Shown: positions 47,979-57,724, numbered from the stretch's first letter. The stretch is 64,000 nucleotides of DNA from Corynebacterium sp. (GCA_030531005.1 JAUMTW010000004.1:1-64000), one strand, 5' to 3'. Notes: generated by a model not told the origin, from the letters alone. Program-made: numbers and translations.

Positions 47979-48782
47979 ATGATGCGCTTTGATGATGAAG
48001 CCCGTTATATCCCCTTCGAATTCTATGGACCAATGGGTGTGCCCGGCCATACGGATGTGCTTTTATTACTGATCTGGGAAGAGCGCCACCGCATTATCCC
48101 AATTTGGGTGCCACCAGAAGTCGAGGATGTGCTCACCGCGCGTTATGAAGGAGAAACCCCGCGGCGTCCGGATTGGCCCGATATGACCTGGGATTTGCTT
48201 GATTCCTTGGGTGATTCCATTGCTGAGGTGCGTATTGATAGCTGCCATGAGGGGGTATTTACCGCACACCTTTTGCTTAGCTCCGGGGTGTGTGTGGATA
48301 TCCGCCCGGTTATGGGTTTGATCTTGTCTGTTATTCGCCCGATTCCAATTCTCGTGCGTGAGGATGTGGTGCACCAGGCCAGTTTGTGGATCTCACCTGA
48401 GCAAGCTTTGGAGTACTTGGATTTAGAATTGCCGGCGTTGCCAAAGCGCCGAGCAGAAGGGGAATCGGCCTCTGGCGATAATCTTGCTGATGCGGAGTTT
48501 GCGCAATTTATGGCAGAGCTTGGTGCGGATGAGCAAGAGATTTTTGCCACTGGTGCAGCTGATAGTGATGGCAGCGCAGGGAGCAACGCTGGAGCTTTTG
48601 ATAGCGCCTTGAGTGCCGATACAGAACTCGGCGTACTCTTTGAAAGCCTTGAAGGTTTAGGGGACTTTGAAGACTTAGGGGACTTGGAACCGGCTGATCC
48701 ACGCCCCGACACGCCGGATACTGATGATACTCCAGATGATTCTGGGGTGGATAAGGCCCATGATGACGAAGATGACGCTTAG
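47979..48782 (+). CDS. DUF151 (bifunctional nuclease-like) protein with acidic tail
   Basis: 267 residues, position of M. tuberculosis Rv1829. The N-terminal 150 residues form the bifunctional nuclease (DUF151) domain: VLLLLIWEERHRIIPIWV, followed by PDMTWDLLDSLGDSIAEVRIDS and VREDVVHQ. The C-terminal 100 residues are acidic and low complexity, with a repeated LGDFEDLGDLEP unit and many D-T-P steps. Start ATG 47979 or 47982 (AAAGGA at 47971-47976 favours the latter). Enzymatic activity is unproven. Between ftsR and the Rv1830-like gene, a conserved neighbourhood. Confidence 0.87.
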   Translation: MMRFDDEARYIPFEFYGPMGVPGHTDVLLLLIWEERHRIIPIWVPPEVEDVLTARYEGETPRRPDWPDMTWDLLDSLGDSIAEVRIDSCHEGVFTAHLLLSSGVCVDIRPVMGLILSVIRPIPILVREDVVHQASLWISPEQALEYLDLELPALPKRRAEGESASGDNLADAEFAQFMAELGADEQEIFATGAADSDGSAGSNAGAFDSALSADTELGVLFESLEGLGDFEDLGDLEPADPRPDTPDTDDTPDDSGVDKAHDDEDDA

Positions 48783-49137
48783 GTTCTTCCGCTACGTTAC
48801 TTGAGTCATAGCGCAGGTTTTGGGGCCTTGAAACATGGTATTAGCTCGTCTTTTAGGCGCTGGTGCGCGAGCCAAGTGTGTGTGCGAGACTCGGCACTGC
48901 TTAAGAGAATTTTCTGTTGCTGATGTTACTAAAGTTTTCAGTGTGGCTGGATTTAGCTTCCCTGATTTTTGCGACACGAGAAAATTAAAGTGACAACGGG
49001 GTAATTTCGGCCTAAACTTCAAGTAAAGCTTTAAGGTTTGGGTGCGATGTCTTGACGCCCAAAAGTAAAGCGCGGACAATAGGAACCAACGCAAGATAGC
49101 GAAGCGGCTTGATTGCTTCGCAAGGAGACATACATCT
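48783..49137. other. Intergenic region before the second MerR gene
   Basis: About 355 bp. A candidate SigA promoter and an imperfect inverted repeat are described separately. No gene seen. Confidence 0.55.
49014..49080 (+). promoter_or_regulatory. Promoter and possible operator of the second MerR gene
   Basis: TTGACG (49052-49057), 17-bp spacer and GACAAT (49075-49080) fit a SigA promoter. Just upstream lies an imperfect 26-bp inverted repeat aaacttcaa ... ttaaggttt (49014-49039), a plausible MerR-type site for autoregulation. Confidence 0.4.
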
Positions 49138-49695
49138 ATGAGCAACGAGATAACTGGCCAGCCCCGCCCAGTACAACAGGCCCTTTTTGAAATGGGGCCT
49201 GATGAGGCTGTGGGCTATCGCGTGCCTATAGCTTGCCAAGTTGCTGGTATTACTTATCGCCAGCTGGACTATTGGGCGCGCACCGGGTTGGTCGAGCCAA
49301 GCATTCGTAATGCTCAAGGCTCCGGTTCGCAACGTTTGTATTCTTTCAAAGACATCTTAGTGCTCAAGATTGTCAAGGGGCTACTGGATACCGGCATTTC
49401 TTTGCAAAACATCCGCTTGGCCGTTGATAAGTTGCGCGATCTTGGTGTTGATGACCTCGCCGAGATTACTTTAGTTTCCGATGGTACTACCGTCTATGAG
49501 TGCCGTAATAGTGAAGAAGTCATCGACTTGCTCGGTGGTGGACAAGGCGTGTTTGGTATTGCAGTGCCGAGCATTATGCGTGATCTCACCGGTACAATTT
49601 CAGCCTTCCCGGCTGAAAAGGTGGAAGATGATTCCATGGCAACGGTCATCGGGGTCGACGAATTGGCGCAGCGTCGCATGCGCAAGTCTTCTTAA
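49138..49695 (+). CDS. MerR-type regulator, Rv1830 (ResR/McdR)-like
   Basis: 185 residues; N-terminal HTH ACQVAGITYRQLDYWARTGLVEPS and wing RLYSFKDILVLKIVKGLLDTG. The C-terminal half is not a classical MerR coiled coil; it ends in DSMATVIGVDELAQRRMRK. Equivalent by position to M. tuberculosis Rv1830, a regulator linked to cell cycle and antibiotic tolerance. Possible promoter and repeat upstream. Terminator follows at 49713. Targets in this organism unknown. Confidence 0.9.
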   Translation: MSNEITGQPRPVQQALFEMGPDEAVGYRVPIACQVAGITYRQLDYWARTGLVEPSIRNAQGSGSQRLYSFKDILVLKIVKGLLDTGISLQNIRLAVDKLRDLGVDDLAEITLVSDGTTVYECRNSEEVIDLLGGGQGVFGIAVPSIMRDLTGTISAFPAEKVEDDSMATVIGVDELAQRRMRKSS

Positions 49696-49712
49696 AATTT
49701 TCTTTGGTTTCT

Positions 49713-49745
49713 ACCGGGAGTGCCACGTGCACTTCCGGTTCTTTT
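49713..49745 (+). terminator. Terminator after the Rv1830-like gene
   Basis: Stem accgggagtgc (49713-49723) / gcacttccggt (49729-49739) with one G-U pair, followed by tctttt. Confidence 0.8.
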
Positions 49746-50289
49746 GCTTTCTGTTGCGAAAATGCGCGTTTCGTCCCATTTTCTGCGGGTTTATGGTGAT
49801 CCTGATTTAGGAAATCAACATAAGCGGGCAAATTGTTCGCAACTCCCCAAATGGGGGTATTTTAGCTCCAGTGTCATGCGCCCTCAAAGGTGTCATTGCT
49901 TTTCGTTTGCACGTCTGTGACCAGGACTTTTTCTGTGGAGCCCGAGTTAGTTTTAGACATTGGCGATCCAGTGTCTGAATGTGACTATATGAAGCTTTTA
50001 CTGTGGTTTATGTCACAGATTTTTGATAATGCATTTTGGATTAAGCCCGCTACCTGTGTGTTTCTCATTTTTGTTTCGTTGTGCATGTCAACACGGTACA
50101 TTCGTTTCCGCTGTGGGCTAGCTTTCAGCGCTACGATGAAGTTGTTGACATCACATAGTGGTGTCCGAGCAAGATAGTTCTCCCGGTGACTTATTGGTTC
50201 CGTACGGAAACGATAGGCCGATCGAACGACGTGCAGCGGCATGCCGTAGGGAAGTGCCCAGACGGTGAGCTGCCTAGAAAGGTATGAAC
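49746..50289. other. Intergenic region upstream of glpD
   Basis: About 545 bp. Contains a TTGACA (50145-50150) -35-like hexamer, a palindrome at 50198-50209, and AGAAAGG before glpD. No gene seen. Confidence 0.5.
50198..50209. promoter_or_regulatory. 12-bp palindrome upstream of glpD
   Basis: Perfect palindrome ttccgtacggaa, 80 bp upstream of the glpD start. A candidate operator for a glycerol-responsive repressor; regulator unknown. Confidence 0.45.
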
Positions 50290-52014
50290 ATGGCTTCAAC
50301 AACGAAGCGCCCCCTCAACCCCGAATATTATGCAGAAGTGTGGGATAACTTCGGTAGCGAGCACTATGATCTCGTCATCATTGGTGGTGGCTCCGTAGGT
50401 GCCGGTGCTGCTTTGGACGCCGCAACCCGCGGTCTCAAGGTTGCAGTAGTAGAAACTCGTGACTTCGCTGCTGGTACTTCCTCGCGTTCTTCGAAGATGT
50501 TCCACGGTGGCCTGCGTTATTTGGCGATGCTGGACTTCCGCCTGGTTGCGGAATCGCTGCGTGAGCGCGAGCTCAATATGGCTATCCTGGCACCACACCT
50601 TGTAAAGCCTTTGCCCTTCATATTCCCGCTGACCCACCGTGTTTGGGAGCGTGTGATGATGTTCGGCGGCTTCACCCTTTATGACCTCATGGGCGGGTCC
50701 AAGACCGTTCCAATGCAAAAGCACATGACCCGCAAGGGCGTGCTCAAGGTAGCCCCAGGTTTGAAGGATGACGTTGTCGTCGGCGGTGTGCGTTATTTCG
50801 ACACCTTGGTTGACGACGCCCGCCACACCATGACTGTACTGCGTACCGCAGTTGAATTCGGCGCAGACGTACGCACTTCCACTCAGCTTGTTGGCCTAGA
50901 AAAGGATGGCAAGCGCGTTACTGCTGCTCGTGTTCGCGATCTTGAAACCGGCGAAGAGACCTTAGTACGCGGCTCCGTCTTCCTCAACGCCACTGGCGTA
51001 TGGAGTGGTGAGATCGAAAAGCTTGCCGGCGAGAAGGGCCCATTCTCCGTACATGCCTCCAAGGGCGTTCACATCGTAGTGCCAAAGGACGCTCTCGATG
51101 GCAGCGCTGCTATGACCTTCGTCACCGAGAAGTCCGTACTGTTCGTCATCCCATGGGGTGACTACTGGATTATCGGCACCACCGATACTGACTACAAGTA
51201 CGGTCGCCCAGACCCAGCACCCACCCGTGCAGACATCGACTACATCCTGAACGAGGCCAACCAGCGTCTGCGCCGTCAGCTCACTGTTGATGACATCGTT
51301 GGTGTCTACTCCGGCCTGCGTCCACTGGTTGAAGGATCGTCGGACTCCACCACCAACCTTTCGCGTAACCACGCCGTTGCCCGCGTCTGCCCAGGTCTGG
51401 TCTCTGTAGCCGGTGGTAAGTACACCACCTACCGCGTGATCGGCAAGGATGCTGTGGATCTGGCTCTGCAGGATATTCCAAAGCGCGTACCAGAGTCCAT
51501 CACCGATCAGACCCCAATCATGGGTGCTGACGGCTACCACGCTCTGGCTAACCAGATCCCAGCCTTGGCTGAGCGCACTGGTCTGAGCGAGAAGAAAGTG
51601 GAGCACCTGCTGGGTCGTTACGGCTCGCTGCTTGACGAGGTACTCGCACCTGCTAAGGACGATGCCGAATTACTCGATCCAGTCCCAGGAGCACCTGCAT
51701 ACCTGTGGGCAGAAATCCGCTACGCAGTCACCCACGAAGGTGCCCTGCACCTCGAGGACATCCTGCAGCGTCGTCTGCGCCTCGGCATGGAATACGACCA
51801 CCGTGGTCTCGAAAGTGCGGAAGCTGTTACCGAGTACGTCGCTCCACTGCTTGGCTGGGATGACGAGCGGGCAGCAGCAGAACTCAAGCGCTTCACCGAG
51901 CGTGTTGAGGCTGAATTTGCAGCAGAAAAGGCCCTCACTGATGCTGCCGCAAATGACATCATGATTGAAGTGGGTGACTCTCGCCCGAATATCGATAAGG
52001 AGATTGATATCTAA
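50290..52014 (+). CDS. glpD: Aerobic glycerol-3-phosphate dehydrogenase
   Basis: FAD-dependent oxidation of glycerol 3-phosphate to dihydroxyacetone phosphate, membrane-associated; 574 residues. FAD-binding IIGGGSVGAGAALDAATRG (about 26-44), then SSRSSKMFHGGLRYLA, SKGVHIVVPKDAL, IGTTDTDYKYGRPDPAPTRADIDYIL and GGKYTTYR, all GlpD landmarks. ATG 50290 is favoured by AGAAAGG 7 nt upstream; ATG 50284 is in frame but too close. The stop overlaps the glpF ATG (TAATG). First gene of the glycerol module. Confidence 0.96.
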   Translation: MASTTKRPLNPEYYAEVWDNFGSEHYDLVIIGGGSVGAGAALDAATRGLKVAVVETRDFAAGTSSRSSKMFHGGLRYLAMLDFRLVAESLRERELNMAILAPHLVKPLPFIFPLTHRVWERVMMFGGFTLYDLMGGSKTVPMQKHMTRKGVLKVAPGLKDDVVVGGVRYFDTLVDDARHTMTVLRTAVEFGADVRTSTQLVGLEKDGKRVTAARVRDLETGEETLVRGSVFLNATGVWSGEIEKLAGEKGPFSVHASKGVHIVVPKDALDGSAAMTFVTEKSVLFVIPWGDYWIIGTTDTDYKYGRPDPAPTRADIDYILNEANQRLRRQLTVDDIVGVYSGLRPLVEGSSDSTTNLSRNHAVARVCPGLVSVAGGKYTTYRVIGKDAVDLALQDIPKRVPESITDQTPIMGADGYHALANQIPALAERTGLSEKKVEHLLGRYGSLLDEVLAPAKDDAELLDPVPGAPAYLWAEIRYAVTHEGALHLEDILQRRLRLGMEYDHRGLESAEAVTEYVAPLLGWDDERAAAELKRFTERVEAEFAAEKALTDAAANDIMIEVGDSRPNIDKEIDI

Positions 52015-52826
52015 TGGTAGATGCAGTACAACTGGCGATCCTCGCTGCAGAAGAAGCAGGTTCGCGCGCAGGAGACGAGACAGTACTCACCGCCGGTCAA
52101 GCATTCGGCTGGGAGTTCTTCGGTACCGCAATGCTCTTGCTCCTCGGTAATGGCGTTTGCGCCCTCAACGCACTGCGCACCTCTGGTGGTAAGGACACCG
52201 GTTGGCTGCTCATAGCTTTCGGCTGGGGCATGGCTGTGTTCATTGGCGCGAGTGTGGCTGACCCATCCGGTGGTCACCTCAACCCAGCCGTTACTTTGAT
52301 GACTGCCATTAATGGCGACACCGACTGGAGCCTGGTACCTGCCTACATTGCAGGCCAAATGCTTGGTGCAATATGCGGTGCGGTACTCGCTTGGGCTGCC
52401 TTTAAGCAACTCTTTGATGCCAATAACGTCAATGAGCATGGAGAAGTTACTGGTGCTAATAAATCCACCGGCGGCATTTTCTTCACCGGCCCAGCACACG
52501 GCGACAACGTATGGAACTGTGTTACCGAGTTCATCGGTACCTTCGTCTTGCTGTCCTTTATCGCCTTTGGCCCTGGCGGCACAGAACTCGGTGCCTTGAA
52601 GTACTTCGCAGTTGCCTTCGTTGTGGTTGCAATCGGTATGTCCCTGGGTTCCCCAACCGGCTACGCCATCAACCCAGCACGTGACCTCGGTCCTCGTCTG
52701 GCATACGCCTTCATTCTCCCAATCAAGGACAAGGGCGACGCAAACTGGGCTTACGCTTGGGTTCCAATCGTGGCACCAATGATTGCGGCAACCTGCGTAG
52801 GGTTCCTAGCACTTGGTATCGCCTAA
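52014..52826 (+). CDS. glpF: Glycerol uptake facilitator (aquaglyceroporin)
   Basis: MIP-family glycerol channel; 270 residues with six helices. Two NPA-type boxes: HLNPAVTL (about 89-96) and AINPARDLGPR (near 222), with the Asp after the second box that marks glycerol facilitators. An N-terminal 20-residue extension precedes the first helix. RBS AAGGAG in the end of glpD. Followed by a strong terminator. Couples glycerol entry to glpK and glpD. Confidence 0.95.
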   Translation: MVDAVQLAILAAEEAGSRAGDETVLTAGQAFGWEFFGTAMLLLLGNGVCALNALRTSGGKDTGWLLIAFGWGMAVFIGASVADPSGGHLNPAVTLMTAINGDTDWSLVPAYIAGQMLGAICGAVLAWAAFKQLFDANNVNEHGEVTGANKSTGGIFFTGPAHGDNVWNCVTEFIGTFVLLSFIAFGPGGTELGALKYFAVAFVVVAIGMSLGSPTGYAINPARDLGPRLAYAFILPIKDKGDANWAYAWVPIVAPMIAATCVGFLALGIA

Positions 52827-52844
52827 AACCCCACCATCTTTTCT

Positions 52845-52893
52845 CCAAGGGGCTTTGCGACTTGCCCCGGCAAGCAAAAAGCCCCTTGGTTTT
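52845..52893 (+). terminator. Rho-independent terminator after glpF
   Basis: Outer stem ccaaggggcttt (52845-52856) / aaagccccttgg (52878-52889), with an inner cttgcc / ggcaag stem, then TTTT. Confidence 0.92.
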
Positions 52894-52965
52894 CCCGTAA
52901 TCCCTGACCTTGCGAATTAGGTACAGGTACCCTCAAAGCAGTTAGCAATATGAAAGGATTGACTC

Positions 52966-54489
52966 ATGACTGAAGCAAAGTACGTATGCTCCATTGACCA
53001 AGGCACCACTTCGACTCGCTGCATCATCTTCGACCACGATGCAAATCAGGTGGCTGTAGGTCAGTACGAGCACACCCAGTACTTCCCGCAAAAGGGTTGG
53101 GTTGAGCACGACCCAATGGAGATCTGGGATAACACCCGTCGGGCTGTTGGTACCGCACTGGCAGACAGTGACGTCGCCCGCGAAGAGATTGCCGCAATCG
53201 GTATCACGAACCAGCGTGAGACTACCGTTGTTTGGGACAAGAAGACCGGCGAGCCAGTCTACAACGCAATCGTATGGCAGGACACTCGTACCACCGAGAT
53301 CTGCAATGAGCTGGCGGGCGATGAGGGTGCAGACCGCTGGTCCCACAAGACCGGTATGCGCATTAACTCCTATCCAGCAGGTCCAAAGATCAAGTGGATC
53401 CTGGATAACGTTGAAGGTGCACGGGAACGCGCTGAAGCAGGTGAGCTGATCTGCGGTACCATCGACACCTGGCTGCTGTGGAACTTAACCGGTGGCCCAG
53501 AAGGCGACCACGGTCAAGAGGCTCTGCACGCAACCGATGTGACCAATGCGTCTCGCTATCTGCTCATGGACCTTGAAACTCTCCAGTGGGATAAGGAACT
53601 CTGCGAAGCTCAAGGCATTCCAATGTCCATGCTGCCTGAGATTCGCCCATCCGTAGGAGACTTCCGTACAGTGCGTGAGCGCGGCACGCTTTCTGGTGTG
53701 CCAATCCGTGCAATCCTCGGTGACCAGCAATCTGCAATGTTCGGCCAAGGTTGCTTCCGTCCAGGTGAGGCCAAGAACACTTACGGCACCGGCTTGTTCC
53801 TGCTGCTGAATACCGGCACAAAGCCAAAGTTCTCCGAGCACGGCCTGATTACCACCGTGTGCTACCAGATCGATGGGCAACGTCCTGTTTATGCTCTGGA
53901 AGGCTCTGTTGCAATGGGTGGCGCCCTGGTACAGTGGTTGCGCGATAACCTGCAGTTGATTCCAAATGCAGCTTCCATCGAAAACAAAGCCCGCAACGTG
54001 GAAGACAACGGTGGCGTCTATATCGTGCCGGCGTTCTCTGGTTTGTTCGCTCCACGTTGGCGTCCAGATGCTCGCGGTGTAATTGTTGGTCTGACCCGAT
54101 TCGTCAACCGTAACCACATCGCCCGCGCTGTACTGGAAGCAACCGCTTACCAGACCCGCGAGCTCACCGATGCCATGGTTCAGGATTCCGGGGTGGAACT
54201 CGAGCACCTGCGCGTTGACGGTGGTATGACCATGAATGAGCTGCTCATGCAGTTCCAGGCAGACGTTCTCAAGACCGAAGTTATCCGTCCGAAGAACATC
54301 GAGACCACTGCAATTGGTGCAGCCTTCGCTGCAGGTTTGGCAGCCGGCTTCTGGGACAGTCTCAATGAGCTCAATGTGCAGACTGACCAGGCTAAGGTCT
54401 GGAAGCCAAAGATGGATGAAGAGAAGGTCGATGCCCTGTACAAGGAATGGAACAAGGCTGTCGAGCGTACCTACAACTGGGAAGATTAA
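52966..54489 (+). CDS. glpK: Glycerol kinase
   Basis: ATP-dependent phosphorylation of glycerol; 507 residues, FGGY family. [13 protein letters not shown] at the N-terminus (phosphate 1), [44 protein letters not shown] and [17 protein letters not shown] are the FGGY signatures. ATG 52966 follows GAAAGGA about 9 nt upstream. Separately transcribed from glpD-glpF across a 139-bp gap. A terminator follows. Confidence 0.97.
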   Translation: MTEAKYVCSIDQGTTSTRCIIFDHDANQVAVGQYEHTQYFPQKGWVEHDPMEIWDNTRRAVGTALADSDVAREEIAAIGITNQRETTVVWDKKTGEPVYNAIVWQDTRTTEICNELAGDEGADRWSHKTGMRINSYPAGPKIKWILDNVEGARERAEAGELICGTIDTWLLWNLTGGPEGDHGQEALHATDVTNASRYLLMDLETLQWDKELCEAQGIPMSMLPEIRPSVGDFRTVRERGTLSGVPIRAILGDQQSAMFGQGCFRPGEAKNTYGTGLFLLLNTGTKPKFSEHGLITTVCYQIDGQRPVYALEGSVAMGGALVQWLRDNLQLIPNAASIENKARNVEDNGGVYIVPAFSGLFAPRWRPDARGVIVGLTRFVNRNHIARAVLEATAYQTRELTDAMVQDSGVELEHLRVDGGMTMNELLMQFQADVLKTEVIRPKNIETTAIGAAFAAGLAAGFWDSLNELNVQTDQAKVWKPKMDEEKVDALYKEWNKAVERTYNWED

Positions 54490-54498
54490 TCCTCATAA

Positions 54499-54525
54499 GC
54501 TAGCAGCTTAGCCACGGCTGCTAGC
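54499..54525. repeat. 9-bp inverted repeat after glpK
   Basis: gctagcagc (54499-54507) / gctgctagc (54517-54525) perfect arms with a 9-nt loop, just before the main terminator. Confidence 0.7.
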
Positions 54526-54554
54526 ATCTCCCACATATTTTGGTTACACGAAAT

Positions 54555-54583
54555 GGCCCACAGTATGACGCTGTGGGCCTTTC
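54555..54583 (+). terminator. Rho-independent terminator after glpK
   Basis: Stem ggcccacag (54555-54563) / ctgtgggcc (54571-54579) followed by tttc. Confidence 0.85.
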
Positions 54584-55230
54584 GCGGTGTTGGGCGCCTC
54601 GTCCGGATATCAGCAATAAGTAAGGAGTCAAAGCTCTACGCAGCTACGCGGTGTGGGGACATATTTCTTTGCTTCATACCTGGTGCCAGGGCAGCGATAA
54701 TACTGGATCGTCGGTACGATATTGGTGGTACAAGACTGCCGATACAAGATAGTCTGTGCCTGTAGCCCATTTATACGTTTGGGCGGTGTTTTCTGAGGTC
54801 CATGCTTGCACGCTCTACCTTGTAGAAGAGGAGAGCGCCCCGCAGTCTTGGTGGAAATAGGATTTTAGGCGCCGCGCACCCTCGTGGAGTGCTGGTGAAT
54901 ACCCTAAATTCCATGTTCTTGACAACATTGCAGCGACACATGTAGTAGCGGTATGTGTGGCTGTATGGCTATTTGGTTGTTGTGGCCGCACAAGTCAATA
55001 CGCGCACGGTTAATGTTTCATGGTACTAGTTTCTCGTATGCAATTTTGATTGGGGAGCGGACATTATCACGCTGCGGGGCAGCCTGTGCCTCCTTAAGCC
55101 CGGCAAGCTTCATGCGCGTACAAAACAAGGCCCGTACTTGCTTGCTGGAGCAAGGTACGGGCCTTGATTTTTCTAGCGGAATTTTCCTGCGGCTAGCACG
55201 TCATCATCGGGTTGCCCCGGCAGTGAGTGG
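54584..55230. other. Intergenic region between glpK and the VWA gene
   Basis: About 650 bp; a bidirectional terminator is at 55126-55172. Otherwise nothing recognised. No gene, though short frames occur. Confidence 0.55.
55126..55172. terminator. Bidirectional terminator facing the VWA gene
   Basis: Stem caaggcccgtac (55126-55137) / gtacgggccttg (55155-55166), inner cttg/caag pairing, T-run on the + strand (ATTTTT) and AAAAC before it, which is GTTTT on the minus strand. Confidence 0.88.
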
Positions 55231-56811
55231 TTAGGCGCCTAAGGTTTCATCCATAGCAGCAGTAAGGCGGGCTGGATCACTGACATTCGTGGTGCTCCGT
55301 GCTATTTCAGCCAATGCATTATCAGCGGTGGCCGGATCGCCAACATGAATAATGTCCAAATCCACGCCCTGAAGTTCAACTGGGCTGCTATCTGAGCTAC
55401 CAGAGGTAATCAGCACGATGCGGGCATTGTGCGCATTCGCCTCACCCACAGCAGCCTGCACAGCTTCATGGGTCAGTGGTTCACCACCGGTTCCCAGAAT
55501 CGAGATCCGGTAGCTAATTTCTTCAACAGAAGAACCGAAGGCCTCATTATCGCGCCAGCCAACGGTGCGAGCTCCGGTGAGCGGGGACGAGTAGTTCCAT
55601 AGGGCGATCTCGCCGCCGGCTTGCGCAACCTCGCTTGCAGCATGAGCAACCACATCACGGGTTGCATCCATCCACTGGCCGGTCATGTTCGCAGAGGTAT
55701 CAACCAAGAACAAAGTGTTCTGGGATAGCTCGGCGGCTGGAGCAGCAGTTGTAGCGTCTGTATCAGCTTCTTCACTTGCCTTGGCTTGGTCATCGGCTTG
55801 GTCATCGTCGTTAGTCGCGGCTGCATTGTCTGCAGCTTCGGCGGCGGCAACGGCGGCAATAGCGTCAAGGTTCAATGGCATCACGGATTCAGCAGTACCG
55901 GCATAATCGGCGGTAACCGAATCTTCTGGGGTACTAGCTGCATTTTCGCTAGTGTAGTTGGCCAATGCTTGCGCAGCACGCGAGGTATTTTCATCCACAT
56001 TGCCACCACTTTGCAGGGCAATGAGGCGTACCTGCTTGTACAGCCCTGGTATTGCTACGAAGCCATTGGCATCATGAGCAGCGTCCGCGGGCTGGTCTTC
56101 GGTGGTTGCCTCACCTTCGACTGCATCGTCCACAGTCGTAGCCTCATCGGTCGATTCTTCTTTGTCAGCAGCGGCGGCATCAGCTGGCACAGCTGCTTTA
56201 TTTGTGGCATAGAGTCGACCGGCATCTGCAAGCTGTGCGAGGGTGTTATCGGCATTTGCCTGAAGCAAGTCTTGGGCGACGGCTTCATTGTTATCGCTGG
56301 CATAGGCTGCAACCAGGGCAGATCCCATTGGATCACTTGCAACTGGATAGCTAATCGGGGTGAGGTCCTCAAGGACAGCCTCATCGGCAGTGCCGGCTAC
56401 CCCAAGTTGGGTGTACGCAGCAGTTGGCCACTGATCGGCAGCAGTCGCAGCCTGGCGATGAGCAGCTTCTAAGTAGGCAGCAATTTGCTCATCGCTATAG
56501 CTGGTAATGAGTAACCCAGCCTCAGATACATTCTCAGTCAAACTGGCAGCAATATCGCAGTAGTCACGGACTTCGATGTCTTCAGTATTAAGGTTATCAA
56601 CGATGTCAGCAGCAATCGCGGGATCTGTCGTAGCTACCGGTAAAGCTACAGAATCAGAGGTGCATTCACTGGCGGTATCTGTGGAATCAGCAGAAGTGTC
56701 GCGAACGAAAAGCCAGATCACTAAGGCAATGACCAGAATAATCGCGATGATAATGCTAATGAAGCCTGCGGAAAACTTGCGGTTTTGAGTGCCTGTACTG
56801 TGCCGGCCCAT
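55231..56811 (-). CDS. Membrane-anchored VWA-domain protein
   Basis: 526 residues. A basic N-terminus and one transmembrane helix (FSAGFISIIIAIILVIALVI, about 14-33) anchor a large external part. Residues about 200-260 and 310-350 are low-complexity, rich in Ala, Asp, Glu and Thr. The C-terminal von Willebrand A domain begins LFLVDTSANMTGQWMD, with a MIDAS-like D-x-S sequence. ATG 56811 is chosen since GAAAGG is 7 nt upstream; a TTG 15 nt earlier overlaps that RBS. A VWA protein is found in a similar position in mycobacteria (Rv1836c). Function unknown. Confidence 0.82.
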   Translation of the reverse strand: MGRHSTGTQNRKFSAGFISIIIAIILVIALVIWLFVRDTSADSTDTASECTSDSVALPVATTDPAIAADIVDNLNTEDIEVRDYCDIAASLTENVSEAGLLITSYSDEQIAAYLEAAHRQAATAADQWPTAAYTQLGVAGTADEAVLEDLTPISYPVASDPMGSALVAAYASDNNEAVAQDLLQANADNTLAQLADAGRLYATNKAAVPADAAAADKEESTDEATTVDDAVEGEATTEDQPADAAHDANGFVAIPGLYKQVRLIALQSGGNVDENTSRAAQALANYTSENAASTPEDSVTADYAGTAESVMPLNLDAIAAVAAAEAADNAAATNDDDQADDQAKASEEADTDATTAAPAAELSQNTLFLVDTSANMTGQWMDATRDVVAHAASEVAQAGGEIALWNYSSPLTGARTVGWRDNEAFGSSVEEISYRISILGTGGEPLTHEAVQAAVGEANAHNARIVLITSGSSDSSPVELQGVDLDIIHVGDPATADNALAEIARSTTNVSDPARLTAAMDETLGA

Positions 56812-56857
56812 AACCACACCTTTCAAATTTTGTCTGCGGAGTTAGATGATGACGTAC

Positions 56858-57724
56858 CTATAGTGTACGTGCCTTTATCATTTCTTTTGCATTTTCAATG
56901 ACTTCGAGCATGCGGGTACGCAATTGCATTCCACGGTTAGCAAATTCACGCTGTAAACGCACATACTCAGCCTTGCCAGCTGGAGTCTCAATCGAAATAG
57001 GCTCAAAACCATATTTGCGACAATCATAAGGGGAAGCCTGCATATCTAAGACTCGGCAGTCAATTGCCAATTCGAAGGTATCGAGCCATAGATCGCCGGG
57101 AATAATTGGCTCTAACTTTGCACACCACTTATATAGGTCCATGGTGGCGTGTAGGCAGCCTTGCTGCTCGCAGCCGCGCTGCGTCTGCCTACTTAAGACC
57201 TGAAAATTCAGGGGCCGTGCTGGGGGAGTAAAGAAGCGGAACGCATCATAGTGGGTACAACGCAAGCTATGCGACTCCACCACTTCATTGGTTCCTTGCA
57301 CCCCGAGTCGTAACGGCAGCGAGTGCCGGGGCTGGCCGGTCTCATAGACCATCGCCCATTCATGAAGCCCAAAGCAATCGAAGTGTGCCGGATTCTCTGT
57401 GGTACGCGTGAGCAATTCAGCGATGAAGTCTACGGCTTTGCCTCGCTTGGCAAAATAGGCATCGACATCAATAGAGGTAACATCCCCATCTTTGCGGTAA
57501 TAGCGCCAGGAAGCATGCTCTGGAGCATCGATGAGGTCAACACCAATTCCTGGATGCCAGCGCCGAATATGGGAAACCCGAATAGGATAGTACTCATAGA
57601 GGAAGTCAAAGATGGGGTGCTGTTCACCGCCACGGCGCCGTTGCAAATGCGGCTCAGTCAATGCATAGGCCCGCTCATAATGGGCCTGTGCTAACGGCTG
57701 CCACCGGTTGGGCCTGAGGATCAT
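56858..57724 (-). CDS. Conserved protein, possible DNA glycosylase-like, unknown
   Basis: 288 residues. Segments: ILRPNRWQPLAQAHYERAYA (start), IFDFLYEYYPIRVSHIRRWHPG, HFDCFGLHEWAMVYETGQPRH, LRCTHYDAFRFFTPPARPLN and DLYKWCAKLEPIIPGDLWLD. Rich in Trp, Tyr, His and Arg, compatible with an enzyme or nucleic-acid-binding protein. Corynebacterial members of this family are often labelled 3-methyladenine DNA glycosylase, but I see no proof of it here. ATG 57724 overlaps the CNNM gene stop by ATGA; an upstream TTG is less likely. Confidence 0.72.
   Translation of the reverse strand: MILRPNRWQPLAQAHYERAYALTEPHLQRRRGGEQHPIFDFLYEYYPIRVSHIRRWHPGIGVDLIDAPEHASWRYYRKDGDVTSIDVDAYFAKRGKAVDFIAELLTRTTENPAHFDCFGLHEWAMVYETGQPRHSLPLRLGVQGTNEVVESHSLRCTHYDAFRFFTPPARPLNFQVLSRQTQRGCEQQGCLHATMDLYKWCAKLEPIIPGDLWLDTFELAIDCRVLDMQASPYDCRKYGFEPISIETPAGKAEYVRLQREFANRGMQLRTRMLEVIENAKEMIKARTL

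Noticed and set aside
54953..55234. 93-codon frame before the VWA gene
   Set aside because: It runs through the bidirectional terminator and has no RBS.
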